DNA from: JAVVHH01 sp963848035
GTDB lineage: Bacteria > Pseudomonadota > Alphaproteobacteria > Acetobacterales > Acetobacteraceae
DNA: 64,000 bases
Assembly: GCA_963848035.1 (NCBI GenBank)
Contig: CAWKCD010000001.1
Span: 1,674,001-1,738,000, forward strand
Reading direction: 5' to 3'
Part shown: piece by piece, positions 45,899 to 55,040 of the stretch
Position numbering within the stretch: the stretch's first letter is position 1
Layout: every line of letters begins with the position of its first letter
Program-made: the position numbers and the translations under genes
The notes under the pieces: generated by a model
Told to the model about the DNA's origin: nothing
The model's database searches: none
Seen by the model: the letters and a program-made list of their open reading frames with translations, nothing else

Positions 45899-46791
45899 TG
45901 CCGGGGCGGCGCCATCTCGGGTCGCGCGTCGCGCCCCAGCTCGCGCTGGCGCCGGCCACGGCGATCGCGCTGGTGGTGTATTGCGGCGCGACGGCGTGGA
46001 CGGTTTGGATCTCGATGACGACATCGCGGATGCTGCCGAACAGCGTGTTCGTGGGCCTGCGGCAATATGCGCAGCTCATGGGCAACGGGCGGTGGCAGGC
46101 GTCGGTGACCAATCTGGCGCTGTTCGGGACGCTGTTCCTGGTGATCAGCCTGACGCTGGGGTTCCTGCTGGCGGCGTTGATCGACCAGCGGGTTCGGGCC
46201 GAGAGCCTGATGCGGTCGGTGTTCCTGTATCCGTTCTCGATGTCGTTCATCGTCACCGGGCTGGCTTGGCGCTGGCTGCTGGATCCGACGCTGGGGATCG
46301 AGAAGCTGCTGCACGATCTCGGCTTCGCGGGGGCGCATTTCGACTGGCTGGTGCGGCCCGAGCGGGTGATCTTCACGCTGGTGCTGGCGGCGGTTTGGCA
46401 TGCGTCGGGGCTGGTGATGGCCATCATGCTGGCGGGGTTGCGGGGCGTCGATCAGGAGATCTGGAAGGCGGCGCGGGTGGACGGGATCCCGGCGTGGCGG
46501 ACGCTGCTGTTCATCATCGTGCCGATGCTGCGGGGGAGTTTCGCGACGGCGGGGGTGTTGCTGGCGACGAGCGTGGTGCGGCTCTACGATTTGTCGGTGG
46601 CGATGACGAATGGGGGGCCGGGGATCGCGTCGGAGGTGCCGGCGAAGTTCGTGATGGATTTCCTGTTCGAGCGGGCGAATTTGGCGCTGGCGACGGCGGC
46701 GGCGACGACGATGCTGGTCACCGTCATCGCGGTGGTGGCGCCGTTCCTGTATTGGCAGCAGCGCCGCTCGCGGCCGGCGGGGGTGGCTTGA
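45898..46791 (+). CDS. Sugar ABC transporter permease (MalF/UgpA type)
   Basis: A 297-residue inner-membrane permease with six likely helices. The EAA loop that contacts the ATPase reads EIWKAARVDGIPAWRTLLFI (about 185-204). The N-terminal helix and the LAWRWLLDP segment fit the MalF/UgpA group. It starts at an ATG overlapping the binding-protein stop (TGATG). The third-position bias to G is strong in this stretch. Confidence 0.9.
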   Translation: MPGRRHLGSRVAPQLALAPATAIALVVYCGATAWTVWISMTTSRMLPNSVFVGLRQYAQLMGNGRWQASVTNLALFGTLFLVISLTLGFLLAALIDQRVRAESLMRSVFLYPFSMSFIVTGLAWRWLLDPTLGIEKLLHDLGFAGAHFDWLVRPERVIFTLVLAAVWHASGLVMAIMLAGLRGVDQEIWKAARVDGIPAWRTLLFIIVPMLRGSFATAGVLLATSVVRLYDLSVAMTNGGPGIASEVPAKFVMDFLFERANLALATAAATTMLVTVIAVVAPFLYWQQRRSRPAGVA

Positions 46792-47663
46792 ACGCGCAAG
46801 GACGCCGGCCGCGGCGGCTCACGTCGGGTCGTGTCGGGCTGTATGCGTTCCTGGTCATTACGGCACTGTTCTTCTTGGCGCCGCTGTATGTGATGGTGGT
46901 GACGTCGCTGAAGCCGATGAGCGAGATACGCGATGGCAACATCCTGTCGCTGCCATCGGCGCCTAGTCTGCAGGCTTGGGCGATGGCGTGGTCGTCGGCC
47001 TGCACCGGGCTCAATTGCAATGGCATCCAGGTCGGGTTCTGGAACTCGGTGCGCATCTTGCTGCCGAGCGTGGTCGCGTCGATCGCGGTGGGCGCGGTCA
47101 CGGGGTATGCGCTGTCGTTCTGGCGGCCGCGGGGGGCGAAGCTGCTGTTCGGGATGCTGATGATCGTGGCGTTCATTCCGTATCAGGTCTTCATCTATCC
47201 GCTGGTTCGGGTGTTCTCGGTGGCGGGTATCGGCAACTCGCTGCTGGCGGTGGTGGTGGTGCATACTATTTTCGGGCTGCCGACCATGACTCTTTTGTTC
47301 CGCAATCACTTCGCGGCGTTGCCGCTTGAGCTGTTCAAGGCGGCGCGGGTGGATGGGGCCGGGTTCTGGCGGATCTTCGTGCAGATCATGCTGCCGATGG
47401 CGGTGCCGATCGGCGTGGTGGCGGTGATCCTGCAGGTGACGGGGATTTGGAACGACTTCCTGCTCGGGCTGGTGTTCGCGGGGCGGGTCAATCTGCCGAT
47501 GACGGTGCAGCTCAACAACATCGTCAATACGACGCAGGGGGAGCGGCTCTACAACGTCGATATGGCGGCGACGCTGTTGACGGCTGCCGTGCCGCTGGCG
47601 GTGTATTTCGTGTCGGGGCGCTGGTTCGTGCGCGGGATCGCGGCGGGGGCCGTCAAGGGATGA
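46788..47663 (+). CDS. Sugar ABC transporter permease (MalG/UgpE type)
   Basis: A 291-residue permease, the second membrane subunit. The EAA loop is ELFKAARVDGAGFWRIFVQ (about 184-202) and the C-terminus ends RGIAAGAVKG as is usual for MalG-type proteins. The start is TTG at 46788, overlapping the stop of the first permease. No ATG exists before the first transmembrane helix, so TTG is the best start. The next gene overlaps the stop by four bases. Confidence 0.9.
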   Translation: MNAQGRRPRRLTSGRVGLYAFLVITALFFLAPLYVMVVTSLKPMSEIRDGNILSLPSAPSLQAWAMAWSSACTGLNCNGIQVGFWNSVRILLPSVVASIAVGAVTGYALSFWRPRGAKLLFGMLMIVAFIPYQVFIYPLVRVFSVAGIGNSLLAVVVVHTIFGLPTMTLLFRNHFAALPLELFKAARVDGAGFWRIFVQIMLPMAVPIGVVAVILQVTGIWNDFLLGLVFAGRVNLPMTVQLNNIVNTTQGERLYNVDMAATLLTAAVPLAVYFVSGRWFVRGIAAGAVKG

Positions 47664-48748
47664 GCGGGGCGGTTCCGGCGAGTAACGTTTCGCTTCGCGG
47701 GGTGGAGATCGCGTTCGGGTCGCACCGGGTGCTGGATCGGCTGGATCTCGAGGTGAGGCAGTCTGAGTTCCTGGTGCTGCTGGGGCCGTCGGGGTGCGGG
47801 AAGTCGACGCTGCTGAATGCGATCGCCGGGCTGGCGGAGGTGGATGCGGGCGAGGTCTGGGTCGGGGGGCGGAACGTCACCTGGGAGGAGCCGAAGGATC
47901 GAGGGATCGCGATGGTGTTCCAGTCCTATGCGCTTTATCCGCGGATGAGCGTGCGGGGGAATTTGTCGTTCGGGCTGAAGGTGGCGCGGATGAAGCGGGC
48001 CGAGATCGACCGTCGCGTGCGGGAGGCGGCTTCGATGCTGCGGATTGACGAGCTGTTGGATCGGCGGCCGTCGGAGCTTTCGGGCGGGCAGCGGCAGCGG
48101 GTGGCGATCGGGCGGGCGCTGGTGCGGGATGCGGGGGTGTTCCTGTTCGACGAGCCGTTGTCCAACTTGGATGCGCAGCTCCGGGCGGAGTTGCGGACGG
48201 AGATCAAGCGGCTGCATGCGCGGCTGGGGGCGACGATGATCTTCGTGACGCATGATCAGATCGAGGCGCTGACGTTGGCCGACCGGATCGCGGTCATGCG
48301 GGACCGCAAGATCCAGCAGCTTGGCACGCCTTCGGAGATCTATGGGCGGCCGGCGAACCGGTTTGTGGCGACCTTCGTTGGCTCGCCGGCGATGAATTTG
48401 CTTTCCGGCGAGATCGGCGCCGACGGGGCGTTCTTGAGTGCGCGGCTGTACATCCCGCTAGCCGGCTATGCCGCGGTTGCGCCGTTGCGGCCCGGCGTGC
48501 GCGTGGATCTCGGGATCCGGCCCGAGCATGTGGAGATCGCGCCGGGGGCTGAGAACACCATTCCGGCGCCGGTCGAATTGGTCGAGCCGATGGGAAGCGA
48601 CCTGCTCGCCTGGGTGCGGCTGGCCGATACGCCGCTCGCGATTCGTCTGCCCGCCGAAGCCGAGATCGCCGCCGGCGACAGCGTCGACGTGCGGTTGCCG
48701 GCGCGGCGGCTCAACCTGTTCGACACCGCCACCGGCGAGCGGCTCTGA
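47660..48748 (+). CDS. Sugar ABC transporter ATPase (MalK/UgpC type)
   Basis: A 362-residue ATPase. Walker A is GPSGCGKST (42-50), the signature LSGGQRQR is about 140-147, Walker B FLFDEP is 161-166, and the switch His is in IFVTHDQ. A C-terminal TOBE domain (about 235-362, with LGIRPEHVEI) marks the CUT1 subgroup. The ATG overlaps the permease stop (ATGA). It may also serve the second importer at 58-61 kb, which has no ATPase of its own. Confidence 0.92.
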   Translation: MSGAVPASNVSLRGVEIAFGSHRVLDRLDLEVRQSEFLVLLGPSGCGKSTLLNAIAGLAEVDAGEVWVGGRNVTWEEPKDRGIAMVFQSYALYPRMSVRGNLSFGLKVARMKRAEIDRRVREAASMLRIDELLDRRPSELSGGQRQRVAIGRALVRDAGVFLFDEPLSNLDAQLRAELRTEIKRLHARLGATMIFVTHDQIEALTLADRIAVMRDRKIQQLGTPSEIYGRPANRFVATFVGSPAMNLLSGEIGADGAFLSARLYIPLAGYAAVAPLRPGVRVDLGIRPEHVEIAPGAENTIPAPVELVEPMGSDLLAWVRLADTPLAIRLPAEAEIAAGDSVDVRLPARRLNLFDTATGERL

Positions 48749-48765
48749 CCCGACCCCAACCAGGA

Positions 48766-49521
48766 ATGACCATGACTCCTGCGATCTCGTACCAACTCTA
48801 CTCCTCCCGCAACTTCCCGGATCTGGCGCGGCAGGCCGCGATGCTGGCCGGCCTCGGCATCCGCCATGTCGAGCCGTTTGGCGGGTTGTTCGCCGACCCG
48901 GCGGCGCTCAAGGACGTGTTGGCCGCCAACGGGCTGACGGCGCCGACTGCGCATGTCGGCGCGCCGACGTGGCGCAGCGATTTCGACCGGGCGGCGCGCG
49001 CGTTGAGCGATCTCGGCGTGCAGACCGCGTTCATGCCGGCGGTGCCGGCCGACGAGCGCGAGCAGGATCGCGCGGGCTGGCAGCGCGTCGGCGCGGAACT
49101 GGCCGAGTACGCGCGACGGCTGGCGGATGACGGCATCAAGTTCGGCTGGCACAATCATGCGTTCGAGATGGTGAAGCTGCCGGACGGCTCGATGCCGCTG
49201 GATTGGATCCTTGGCGACAATCCGGATGTGCATTGGCAGCTCGACATCGCCTGGGCGGTGCGGGGCGGGCAGGATCCGGCGGCGTTGATCCACCGCTACC
49301 GCGACCGGATCGTGAGCTATCACGTCAAGGACATCGCGCCGGCGGGCGAATGCGCCGACGAGGATGGCTGGGCGGATGCCGGGCACGGCACGATCGATTG
49401 GACGGCGCTGCTGCCGGTCATGCGGGAGGCGGATGCGCCGGTCTGGGTGCTCGAGCACGACAACCCGAATGACGATGCGCGTTTCGCGTCCCGCTCGTTC
49501 GCCACGGTGTCATCGTGGTGA
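48766..49521 (+). CDS. Sugar phosphate isomerase/epimerase-like TIM-barrel protein
   Basis: A 251-residue TIM-barrel protein of the xylose-isomerase-like family. Metal-site candidates are KFGWHNHAFEM (His/Glu, about 126-136), LDIAWAVRGG (Asp, about 160), SYHVKDIAP (His/Asp, about 185) and VWVLEHDNPN (Glu, about 228). It is 17 bases after the ATPase and overlaps the next gene's GTG start. Pairing with a Gfo/Idh dehydrogenase directly downstream suggests the two act in sequence on the imported sugar or its keto form. Confidence 0.85.
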   Translation: MTMTPAISYQLYSSRNFPDLARQAAMLAGLGIRHVEPFGGLFADPAALKDVLAANGLTAPTAHVGAPTWRSDFDRAARALSDLGVQTAFMPAVPADEREQDRAGWQRVGAELAEYARRLADDGIKFGWHNHAFEMVKLPDGSMPLDWILGDNPDVHWQLDIAWAVRGGQDPAALIHRYRDRIVSYHVKDIAPAGECADEDGWADAGHGTIDWTALLPVMREADAPVWVLEHDNPNDDARFASRSFATVSSW

Positions 49522-50672
49522 GCCGGCCTCTCGGCGTCGGTGTCATCGGCGCGGGGGTGATCTCCGGCGTCTATATGAACAACATGGGGATGTTCCCTAG
49601 CCTGGCGCTGCGAGGTTGCGCGGATGTGCGGCCGGAGGCGGCGCAGGCGCAGGCGGCGAAGTATGGGACCGAGGCGATGAGCGTGGATGCGCTGCTCGCG
49701 TCGCCGGATATCGATCTCGTGGTCAATCTGACCGTGCCGAACGCGCATTTCGCGGTCAGCCACGCGGCGCTGACCGCGGGCAAGCACGTCTTCTCGGAGA
49801 AGCCGCTCTGCGTCTCGGTCGAGGAGGGGCGGCGCCTGGTGCGGGAGGCGGACGAGCGGGGGCTCAAGTTCGGTTGCGCGCCGGATACGTTTCTCGGCGC
49901 CGGCGGCCGGTTGGCGCGCGAGATCGTCGATTCCGGGCGGGTGGGCCGCATCCTCGCCGGCTCGGCGTTTCTGATGTCGCGTGGGATGGAGCATTGGCAT
50001 CCCGACCCGGAGTTTTTCTTCAAGCCCGGCGGAGGGCCGATCCTCGATATCGGGCCGTATTACCTCGGTGCGCTGGTGAACCTGCTCGGGCCGATTGCGC
50101 GGGTGCAGGCGCAGGCTTCGGTCGGCTATCCCGAGCGGACCATCACGGCGCCGGGGCCGCGCACCGGGGAGCGGATCACGGTGGAGACGCCCACCACGAT
50201 CATGGCGCTGCTGCAGTTCGCTGCGGGCGCGCAGGTGACGCTGGCGATGAGCTGGGACGTTCATCGGCATGGGCACCCCGCGATCGAGCTCTACGGGACC
50301 GAGGGGTCGCTGCGCGTGCCGGATCCGAACTTCTTTGGCGGCGCGGTCGAGCTGACCGCGGCGGCCGGGGATTGGAAATCGATCGACTCGGCGGACAAGA
50401 AATTCGGCCGGCCGAATTGGCGGTCGCCGTCTTGGCCGGCGTCGCGGCCGGACCAGGCGAATTACCGGTGCCTGGGCCTGGCCGAACTCGCTCGGGCGAT
50501 CAGTCACGGCACGCCGCACCGGTCTTCCGGGCGTCTGGCGTTGCATGTGCTGGAGGCGATGTATGCGGTGCTCGAGGCGGCCGAGAGCGGCAGGGCGGTG
50601 ACGATCGCGGACAAGATCGAGCGGCCTTCGGCGCTGCCGGAAGACGAGGCGGCGCTGCTCGCAGCCGGATAG
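49515..50672 (+). CDS. Gfo/Idh/MocA-family oxidoreductase
   Basis: A 385-residue NAD(P)-dependent dehydrogenase. The Rossmann motif is GVGVIGAGVISGVY (about residues 7-20) and the catalytic-Lys motif SEKP is at 94-97. The substrate domain has EHWHPDPEFF and ILDIGPYYLGALVNLLGP. The start is GTG at 49515 or 49518; both overlap the preceding stop. It is a close paralogue of the enzyme at 61116-62213 (shared APDTFLG, EHWHPDP, GPYYL and ELYGTEGS). It ends the first sugar operon; LacI regulator genes follow. Confidence 0.88.
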   Translation: MVSRPLGVGVIGAGVISGVYMNNMGMFPSLALRGCADVRPEAAQAQAAKYGTEAMSVDALLASPDIDLVVNLTVPNAHFAVSHAALTAGKHVFSEKPLCVSVEEGRRLVREADERGLKFGCAPDTFLGAGGRLAREIVDSGRVGRILAGSAFLMSRGMEHWHPDPEFFFKPGGGPILDIGPYYLGALVNLLGPIARVQAQASVGYPERTITAPGPRTGERITVETPTTIMALLQFAAGAQVTLAMSWDVHRHGHPAIELYGTEGSLRVPDPNFFGGAVELTAAAGDWKSIDSADKKFGRPNWRSPSWPASRPDQANYRCLGLAELARAISHGTPHRSSGRLALHVLEAMYAVLEAAESGRAVTIADKIERPSALPEDEAALLAAG

Positions 50673-50685
50673 GGGCGGCGGCCCG

Positions 50686-51681
50686 ATGTCTCGCCGTTTG
50701 AAGATGGCCGATGTGGCGCGGATCGCGGGTGTCTCGGTCACGACGGTGAGCCGGGCGCTGGCCGGGTCGGCGCTGGTGACGGAGGAGACGCGGGGGCGGA
50801 TCGAGGACGCGGTGCAGCGCACCGGGTATGTCGTCAACAACATCGCGGCCAATCTGCGGACGCAACGGTCGCGGCAGATCTTGGCGATGGTGCCGTCGAT
50901 CGCCAACCCGTTCTTTCCCGGGGTTTTGCTGGGGCTCGAGGAGGAGTTGGCGGGGCAGGGGTTCAGCCTGCTGGTCGGCAATACCGGCAATGCGGCGGGC
51001 CGGGAGGCGGATCTTGCGCGGCAGTTGCTGACCGGGAACGTCGATGGGCTCGTGCTGCTGACGGGGCGGCAGCCGGAGCTGCTGGGTCCGATCGCGCAGC
51101 AGAAGCGAATTGTCGCCATCTCCGAGCGGATCCCGAGGCATCGGATCCCGACGGTGGGGATCGACAATGTCGCCGCGGCAGAGGCGATGGTGCAGCATCT
51201 GCGGCGCCTCGGGCACGGTGCGATCGCGCATATCGCCGGGCCGGAGGGCAACGTGCTGACCGCGCAGCGCCGCAGCGGGTATGAGCGGGCGCTCGGCGAA
51301 GGCGTCGCCCCGATGGTGGCTGGGGGCGATTTCACGATCGCTTCGGGGGAGGCGGCGATGGCGCGGCTGCTCCGCCGCCGCGGCCGGTTCAGCGCGGTGT
51401 TCTGCAGCAACGACGAGATGGCGATCGGGGCGATCAAGACGGCGAAGGCGGCCGGGCTGCGGGTGCCGCAGGATATGTCGATCGCGGGGTTCGACGATAT
51501 CGAGTTCGCGGCGGCGTACGACCCGGCGCTGACCACGATCCGGCAGCCGCGGCGGGCGATGGGGCGCATGGCGGCGGTGCTGTTGATCGAGATGCTGGAG
51601 GGCGGCAATGACGGGTCTGCGGGGATCACATTGCCCTGCGAATTGGTGGTTCGCAGCAGCACCGGCGTCGCGCCGCATTGA
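50686..51681 (+). CDS. LacI-family transcription regulator
   Basis: A 331-residue repressor. The helix-turn-helix is KMADVARIAGVSVTTVSRAL (residues 6-25) with hinge helix NNIAANLRTQRS. The periplasmic-binding-protein-like sensor domain begins at ILAMVPSIANPFFPG (about 67) and includes SIAGFDDIEFA. It likely senses a sugar and controls the flanking transport and catabolic operons. It starts 13 bases after the dehydrogenase gene, so it may be part of that transcript. Confidence 0.93.
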   Translation: MSRRLKMADVARIAGVSVTTVSRALAGSALVTEETRGRIEDAVQRTGYVVNNIAANLRTQRSRQILAMVPSIANPFFPGVLLGLEEELAGQGFSLLVGNTGNAAGREADLARQLLTGNVDGLVLLTGRQPELLGPIAQQKRIVAISERIPRHRIPTVGIDNVAAAEAMVQHLRRLGHGAIAHIAGPEGNVLTAQRRSGYERALGEGVAPMVAGGDFTIASGEAAMARLLRRRGRFSAVFCSNDEMAIGAIKTAKAAGLRVPQDMSIAGFDDIEFAAAYDPALTTIRQPRRAMGRMAAVLLIEMLEGGNDGSAGITLPCELVVRSSTGVAPH

Positions 51682-51757
51682 AGTGGGCGGGGTTCTGAGG
51701 TACGCACGTCATCTTTGAGGGCGGAGAGGGGCGCTGCAACCGATCACCCCGCCAGCG

Positions 51758-52777
51758 GTGACTTTACGGGATGTCTCGCGCGAGGCCGGCGTCTCGCTGG
51801 CGACTGCGGACCGCGTGTTGAACGGGCGGCCTGGCGTGCGGACCGCGACGGTTCAGCGCGTGCTGGAAGCGAGCGAGCGGCTGGGGTATCGCGCCAATCT
51901 GTTCGCGTCGCGGCTGGCGCGGGGCGGGTCGCACCGGTTGGCGTTCGTGCTGCCGACGGGGGCCAATCCGTTCATGCAGGCGCTGGCGGTGCAGGTGCAT
52001 CGGGTGGCGGAGCATCTGGCGGCGCAGCGGGTCGCGGTTTCATTGCTGCAGGCGGATGCGTTCGACCCGGCGGCGCAGGCGGGCGCGCTCGTTCGTCTGG
52101 CGGCGGAGGGGTATGACGGCGTCGCGGTGGTGGCGCTGGATCATCCTTCGGTGCAGGAAGCGATCGACCGGATCGTGGCGGGCGGGACGCCGGTGGTGAC
52201 GCTGGTGTCGGACGCGCCGAGGTCGCGGCGGGCGCATTATGTCGGGATCGACAATCTGGCGGCGGGACGGACGGCGGGGACGCTGCTAGGGCGGTTCACG
52301 GCGGGACGGGCTGGGACCGTCGGCGTCGTGTTGGGGTCGGAGTCGTTGCGCGACCATGCGGACCGGCTAGGGGGGCTGACGGCCGTGCTGTCGCAGGAGT
52401 TTCCCGGGCTGCGCCTGGCGCCGCCGGTCGCGGGGCAGGATGACGATGCGGCCTCGGCGGCGGCGGCGGCGGCGCTGCTCGAGGCGCATCCGGATCTGGT
52501 GGGGTTGTATGCGGCCGGGGCGGGGACGGACGGGATCGCAGGGGCGCTGCATGCCTCCGGGCGGGGCGGCGAGGTTGTGCTGATCGCGCATGAGTTGACG
52601 GAGGCGTCGCGCGCGTGGCTGGGGCGGGGGACGCTGGACGCGGTGATCCACCAGGATGCTGGCCATGAGGCGCGGTCGGCGGCGCGGCTGCTGCTGGCGC
52701 AGCTCACCGGGGAGCCGTTGCTGCCGGAGCAGGAACGGATTCGCATCGAGATTTTCTTGCGCGACAATCTGCCTTGA
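51758..52777 (+). CDS. LacI-family transcription regulator
   Basis: A 339-residue repressor with the helix-turn-helix TLRDVSREAGVSLATADRVL (residues 2-21) and the hinge segment NLFASRLARGG. The sensor domain begins LAFVLPTGANPFMQAL. The SLATADRVLNG recognition helix differs from the SVTTVSRAL of the other regulator, so they should bind different operators. The GTG start is placed just before the helix-turn-helix; upstream frame lacks a better start. It is 26 bases before xylA, so local control of xylA is likely. Confidence 0.9.
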   Translation: MTLRDVSREAGVSLATADRVLNGRPGVRTATVQRVLEASERLGYRANLFASRLARGGSHRLAFVLPTGANPFMQALAVQVHRVAEHLAAQRVAVSLLQADAFDPAAQAGALVRLAAEGYDGVAVVALDHPSVQEAIDRIVAGGTPVVTLVSDAPRSRRAHYVGIDNLAAGRTAGTLLGRFTAGRAGTVGVVLGSESLRDHADRLGGLTAVLSQEFPGLRLAPPVAGQDDDAASAAAAAALLEAHPDLVGLYAAGAGTDGIAGALHASGRGGEVVLIAHELTEASRAWLGRGTLDAVIHQDAGHEARSAARLLLAQLTGEPLLPEQERIRIEIFLRDNLP

Positions 52778-52803
52778 GCGCGCCTGTGAGTGGAGACACG
52801 TCT

Positions 52804-54120
52804 ATGAGTTCATCGTTCTTCCAAGATCTCGCGCCGTATCGATTTGGCGGGCGCGAGAGCGCCGATGCGCAGACGTTCCAATGGTACGACAAGGACCGGG
52901 TCGTGCTGGGAAAGCGGATGGAGGATCATCTGCGGTTTGCGGTGGCTTATTGGCATAGCCTGTGCTGGCCGGGCAGCGATCCGTTCGGGGGGGATACGTT
53001 CCGGCGGCCTTGGATGGCGGGTGGGGATACGATGGAGGGCGCGCGGCAGAAGGCGGATGTCGCGTTCGAGCTGTTTCGGTTGTTGGACGTGCCGTATTTC
53101 TGTTTCCACGATCGGGATATCGCGCCGGAGGGGGCGGGGCTCGCCGAGACCAATCGGAATACTCGGGAGATGGCCGACGTTCTCTTGCGGAAGATGGAGG
53201 GGGCGAAGGTCCGGCTGCTGTGGGGGACGGCGAATTTGTTCTCGCACCGGCGGTTCATGGGCGGGGCGGCGACCAATCCGGATCCGGACGTGTTTCGGTG
53301 GTGCGCGTCGCAGGTGCGGACGGCGCTCGAGGTGACGCATGAATTGGGCGGCGAGAACTACGTGCTGTGGGGCGGGCGTGAGGGCTACGAGACGCTGCTG
53401 AATACGGATTTGAAGCGGGAGGCGGATCAGGCGGGGCGGTTCTTGTCGATGGTGGTGGAGCATAAGCATCGGATCGGGTTTGGGGGGACGATCCTGATCG
53501 AGCCGAAGCCGCAGGAGCCGACGAAGCATCAGTATGATCGGGATGTGGCGACGGTTTGGGGGTTTTTGCAGCAATACGGGCTGGAGCGGGAGGTGAAGGT
53601 CAATATCGAGGCCAATCATGCGACGTTGGCCGGGCATTCGTTCGAGCATGAGATCGCGCTGGCCGGGTCGCTGGGGATTCTGGGGTCGATCGATATGAAC
53701 CGGGGGGATGCGCAGTCGGGGTGGGATACGGATCAGTTCCCTTGCAATGTCGAGGATACGGCTTTGGCGCTGTATTTCATTTTGAAGGCGGGGGGATTGG
53801 GGACGGGGGGGTTGAATTTCGACGCGAAGGTTCGGCGGCAGTCGATCGATCCGGGGGATTTGGTGGCGGCGCATGCGGGGGCGATGGATGTTTGCGCGCG
53901 GGGGCTGCTGGTGGCGGCGCGGCTGGTGGAGGAGGGGGTTTTGAGCGGGCCGTTGGGTCAGCGGTATGCGGGGTGGGATGGGGCGGAGGGTCGGGCGATC
54001 CTGGCGGGGGAGCGGACGTTGGCCGAGGTGGCGGATGGGGCGGAGCGGGAGGGGATCGATCCGCAGCCGCGGTCGGGGGGTCAGGAGCGGTTGGAGAATG
54101 CGGTGGCTCGGCTGCTCTGA
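52804..54120 (+). CDS. xylA: Xylose isomerase
   Basis: XylA (438 residues) converts D-xylose to D-xylulose in the cytoplasm, using two divalent metals. The catalytic His102 and Asp105 are in CFHDRDIAPEG. Metal-site residues appear in LIEPKPQEPTKHQYD (Glu/Lys), NIEANHATLAGH (Glu/His) and SIDMNRGDAQSGWDTDQFP (Asp). Length and motifs match the long (class II) form of E. coli. The ATG at 52804 follows GTGGAGACACGTCT. No xylulokinase (xylB) is present in the window. Confidence 0.96.
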   Translation: MSSSFFQDLAPYRFGGRESADAQTFQWYDKDRVVLGKRMEDHLRFAVAYWHSLCWPGSDPFGGDTFRRPWMAGGDTMEGARQKADVAFELFRLLDVPYFCFHDRDIAPEGAGLAETNRNTREMADVLLRKMEGAKVRLLWGTANLFSHRRFMGGAATNPDPDVFRWCASQVRTALEVTHELGGENYVLWGGREGYETLLNTDLKREADQAGRFLSMVVEHKHRIGFGGTILIEPKPQEPTKHQYDRDVATVWGFLQQYGLEREVKVNIEANHATLAGHSFEHEIALAGSLGILGSIDMNRGDAQSGWDTDQFPCNVEDTALALYFILKAGGLGTGGLNFDAKVRRQSIDPGDLVAAHAGAMDVCARGLLVAARLVEEGVLSGPLGQRYAGWDGAEGRAILAGERTLAEVADGAEREGIDPQPRSGGQERLENAVARLL

Positions 54121-54140
54121 AAAAACCGCGCTGGCGGTCA
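54121..54140 (-). terminator. Intrinsic terminator on the minus strand
   Basis: On the minus strand ACCGC and GCGGT pair around CAGC and are followed by TTTTTT. It would end minus-strand transcription from the Pro-rich gene at 54293-54889, about 150 bases past its stop, directly abutting the xylA stop on the other strand. Confidence 0.55.
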
Positions 54141-54292
54141 TATGCCGGCGATCTCTTGTGTTTTGATGCTCACGACCTTGATGGTCGCTGCGTTTCGCTG
54201 CTCGGAGATCACCGCCGGCTGACTCGCTATCGCGGTTTTGGAGCCGCTGCTTTCTGTCGTTACGTAAACGCAACAATAGAGGCGCGAGAGGG

Positions 54293-54889
54293 CTATGCGG
54301 TTGATAGGGTGAAGTTTGGGAAGGGGGTGGGGAGCGGGGGGTTGCTGCTGCGCGGCGGTGGCGTGGTGGGCAGTTTGGCGGTGGGCGGGGTGGGGCTCTT
54401 GGGGGCCGGGGTTGGCGGCGGCGTGGGGTCTAGGGCGAGGCCTAGGCTGCGGAGGAGGGGGCTCATGGTGCGGTGCAGGGCGGGGGCGCGGTCGAGCAGG
54501 GTGGCGATGGCCGGGTCGGCGAGGAGGGCGGCGATTTCGGTGGCGATGGCGGGCGCGAGGTCGGGGAGGACGGCGAGAAGCCAGCCGGGGCGGCGGGGGA
54601 GGCGGGATGCTCGGGGCCGCGGGGATCGGGGCGAGCGGGCGGCGGGGTCGGCGACGCCGTCGGGGGCTTCGGTTTCGGGCTCGCGGTTGGCGGGGGCGCG
54701 GATGCCGAAGCTGCTGATGCGGATGAGGCGGATGACGAGGTGGTTGAGGCGGAAGAAGAGGACTTGGGCGGCGGCGATGGGGAGGGTCGTGGTGGTGGGT
54801 GCGGTGGCGCTTGGGGCGAGGGCGCGGACAAGGGTCATCACGGCGGTGATGAGTCGGTCGGCGACGCGGAGGGTGGCGGGTGGAAGCAC
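54293..54889 (-). CDS. Hypothetical protein with Pro-rich C-terminus
   Basis: A possible 198-residue protein starting GTG (VLPPATLRVADRLITAVM). It has a hydrophobic region at about residues 10-60 (LVRALAPS; AAAQVLFFRLNHLVIRLIRI), then a basic Pro/Arg stretch, a helix-like segment around AIATEIAALLADPAIATLL and a Pro/Thr-rich tail. I recognise no domain. The intrinsic terminator downstream on the same strand supports a real gene, but the extreme G skew of the region also creates long spurious frames. The start is uncertain. Confidence 0.45.
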   Translation of the reverse strand: MLPPATLRVADRLITAVMTLVRALAPSATAPTTTTLPIAAAQVLFFRLNHLVIRLIRISSFGIRAPANREPETEAPDGVADPAARSPRSPRPRASRLPRRPGWLLAVLPDLAPAIATEIAALLADPAIATLLDRAPALHRTMSPLLRSLGLALDPTPPPTPAPKSPTPPTAKLPTTPPPRSSNPPLPTPFPNFTLSTA

Positions 54890-55040
54890 GAACGAAGAGG
54901 GAACATATTGGGGTGGAGGTTGGCAAGGGGGTTGATGGGCTGGGTTTGGCTGCGTTGCGTTGCGTTTTGATGTGACGGTGGGCTGCGGAACTGAACCGCA
55001 AGCTCGCTGTGTTTGCACCAGCTGCCGTGGGCAGACCGCG

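Noticed and set aside
49320..51707. 795-codon open frame antisense to the Gfo/Idh and LacI genes
   Set aside because: Shadow of the plus-strand genes; low-complexity translation and no ribosome-binding site.
52810..54276. 488-codon open frame antisense to xylA
   Set aside because: Extremely Arg/Pro/His-rich, no domain, fully opposite a clear xylose isomerase.
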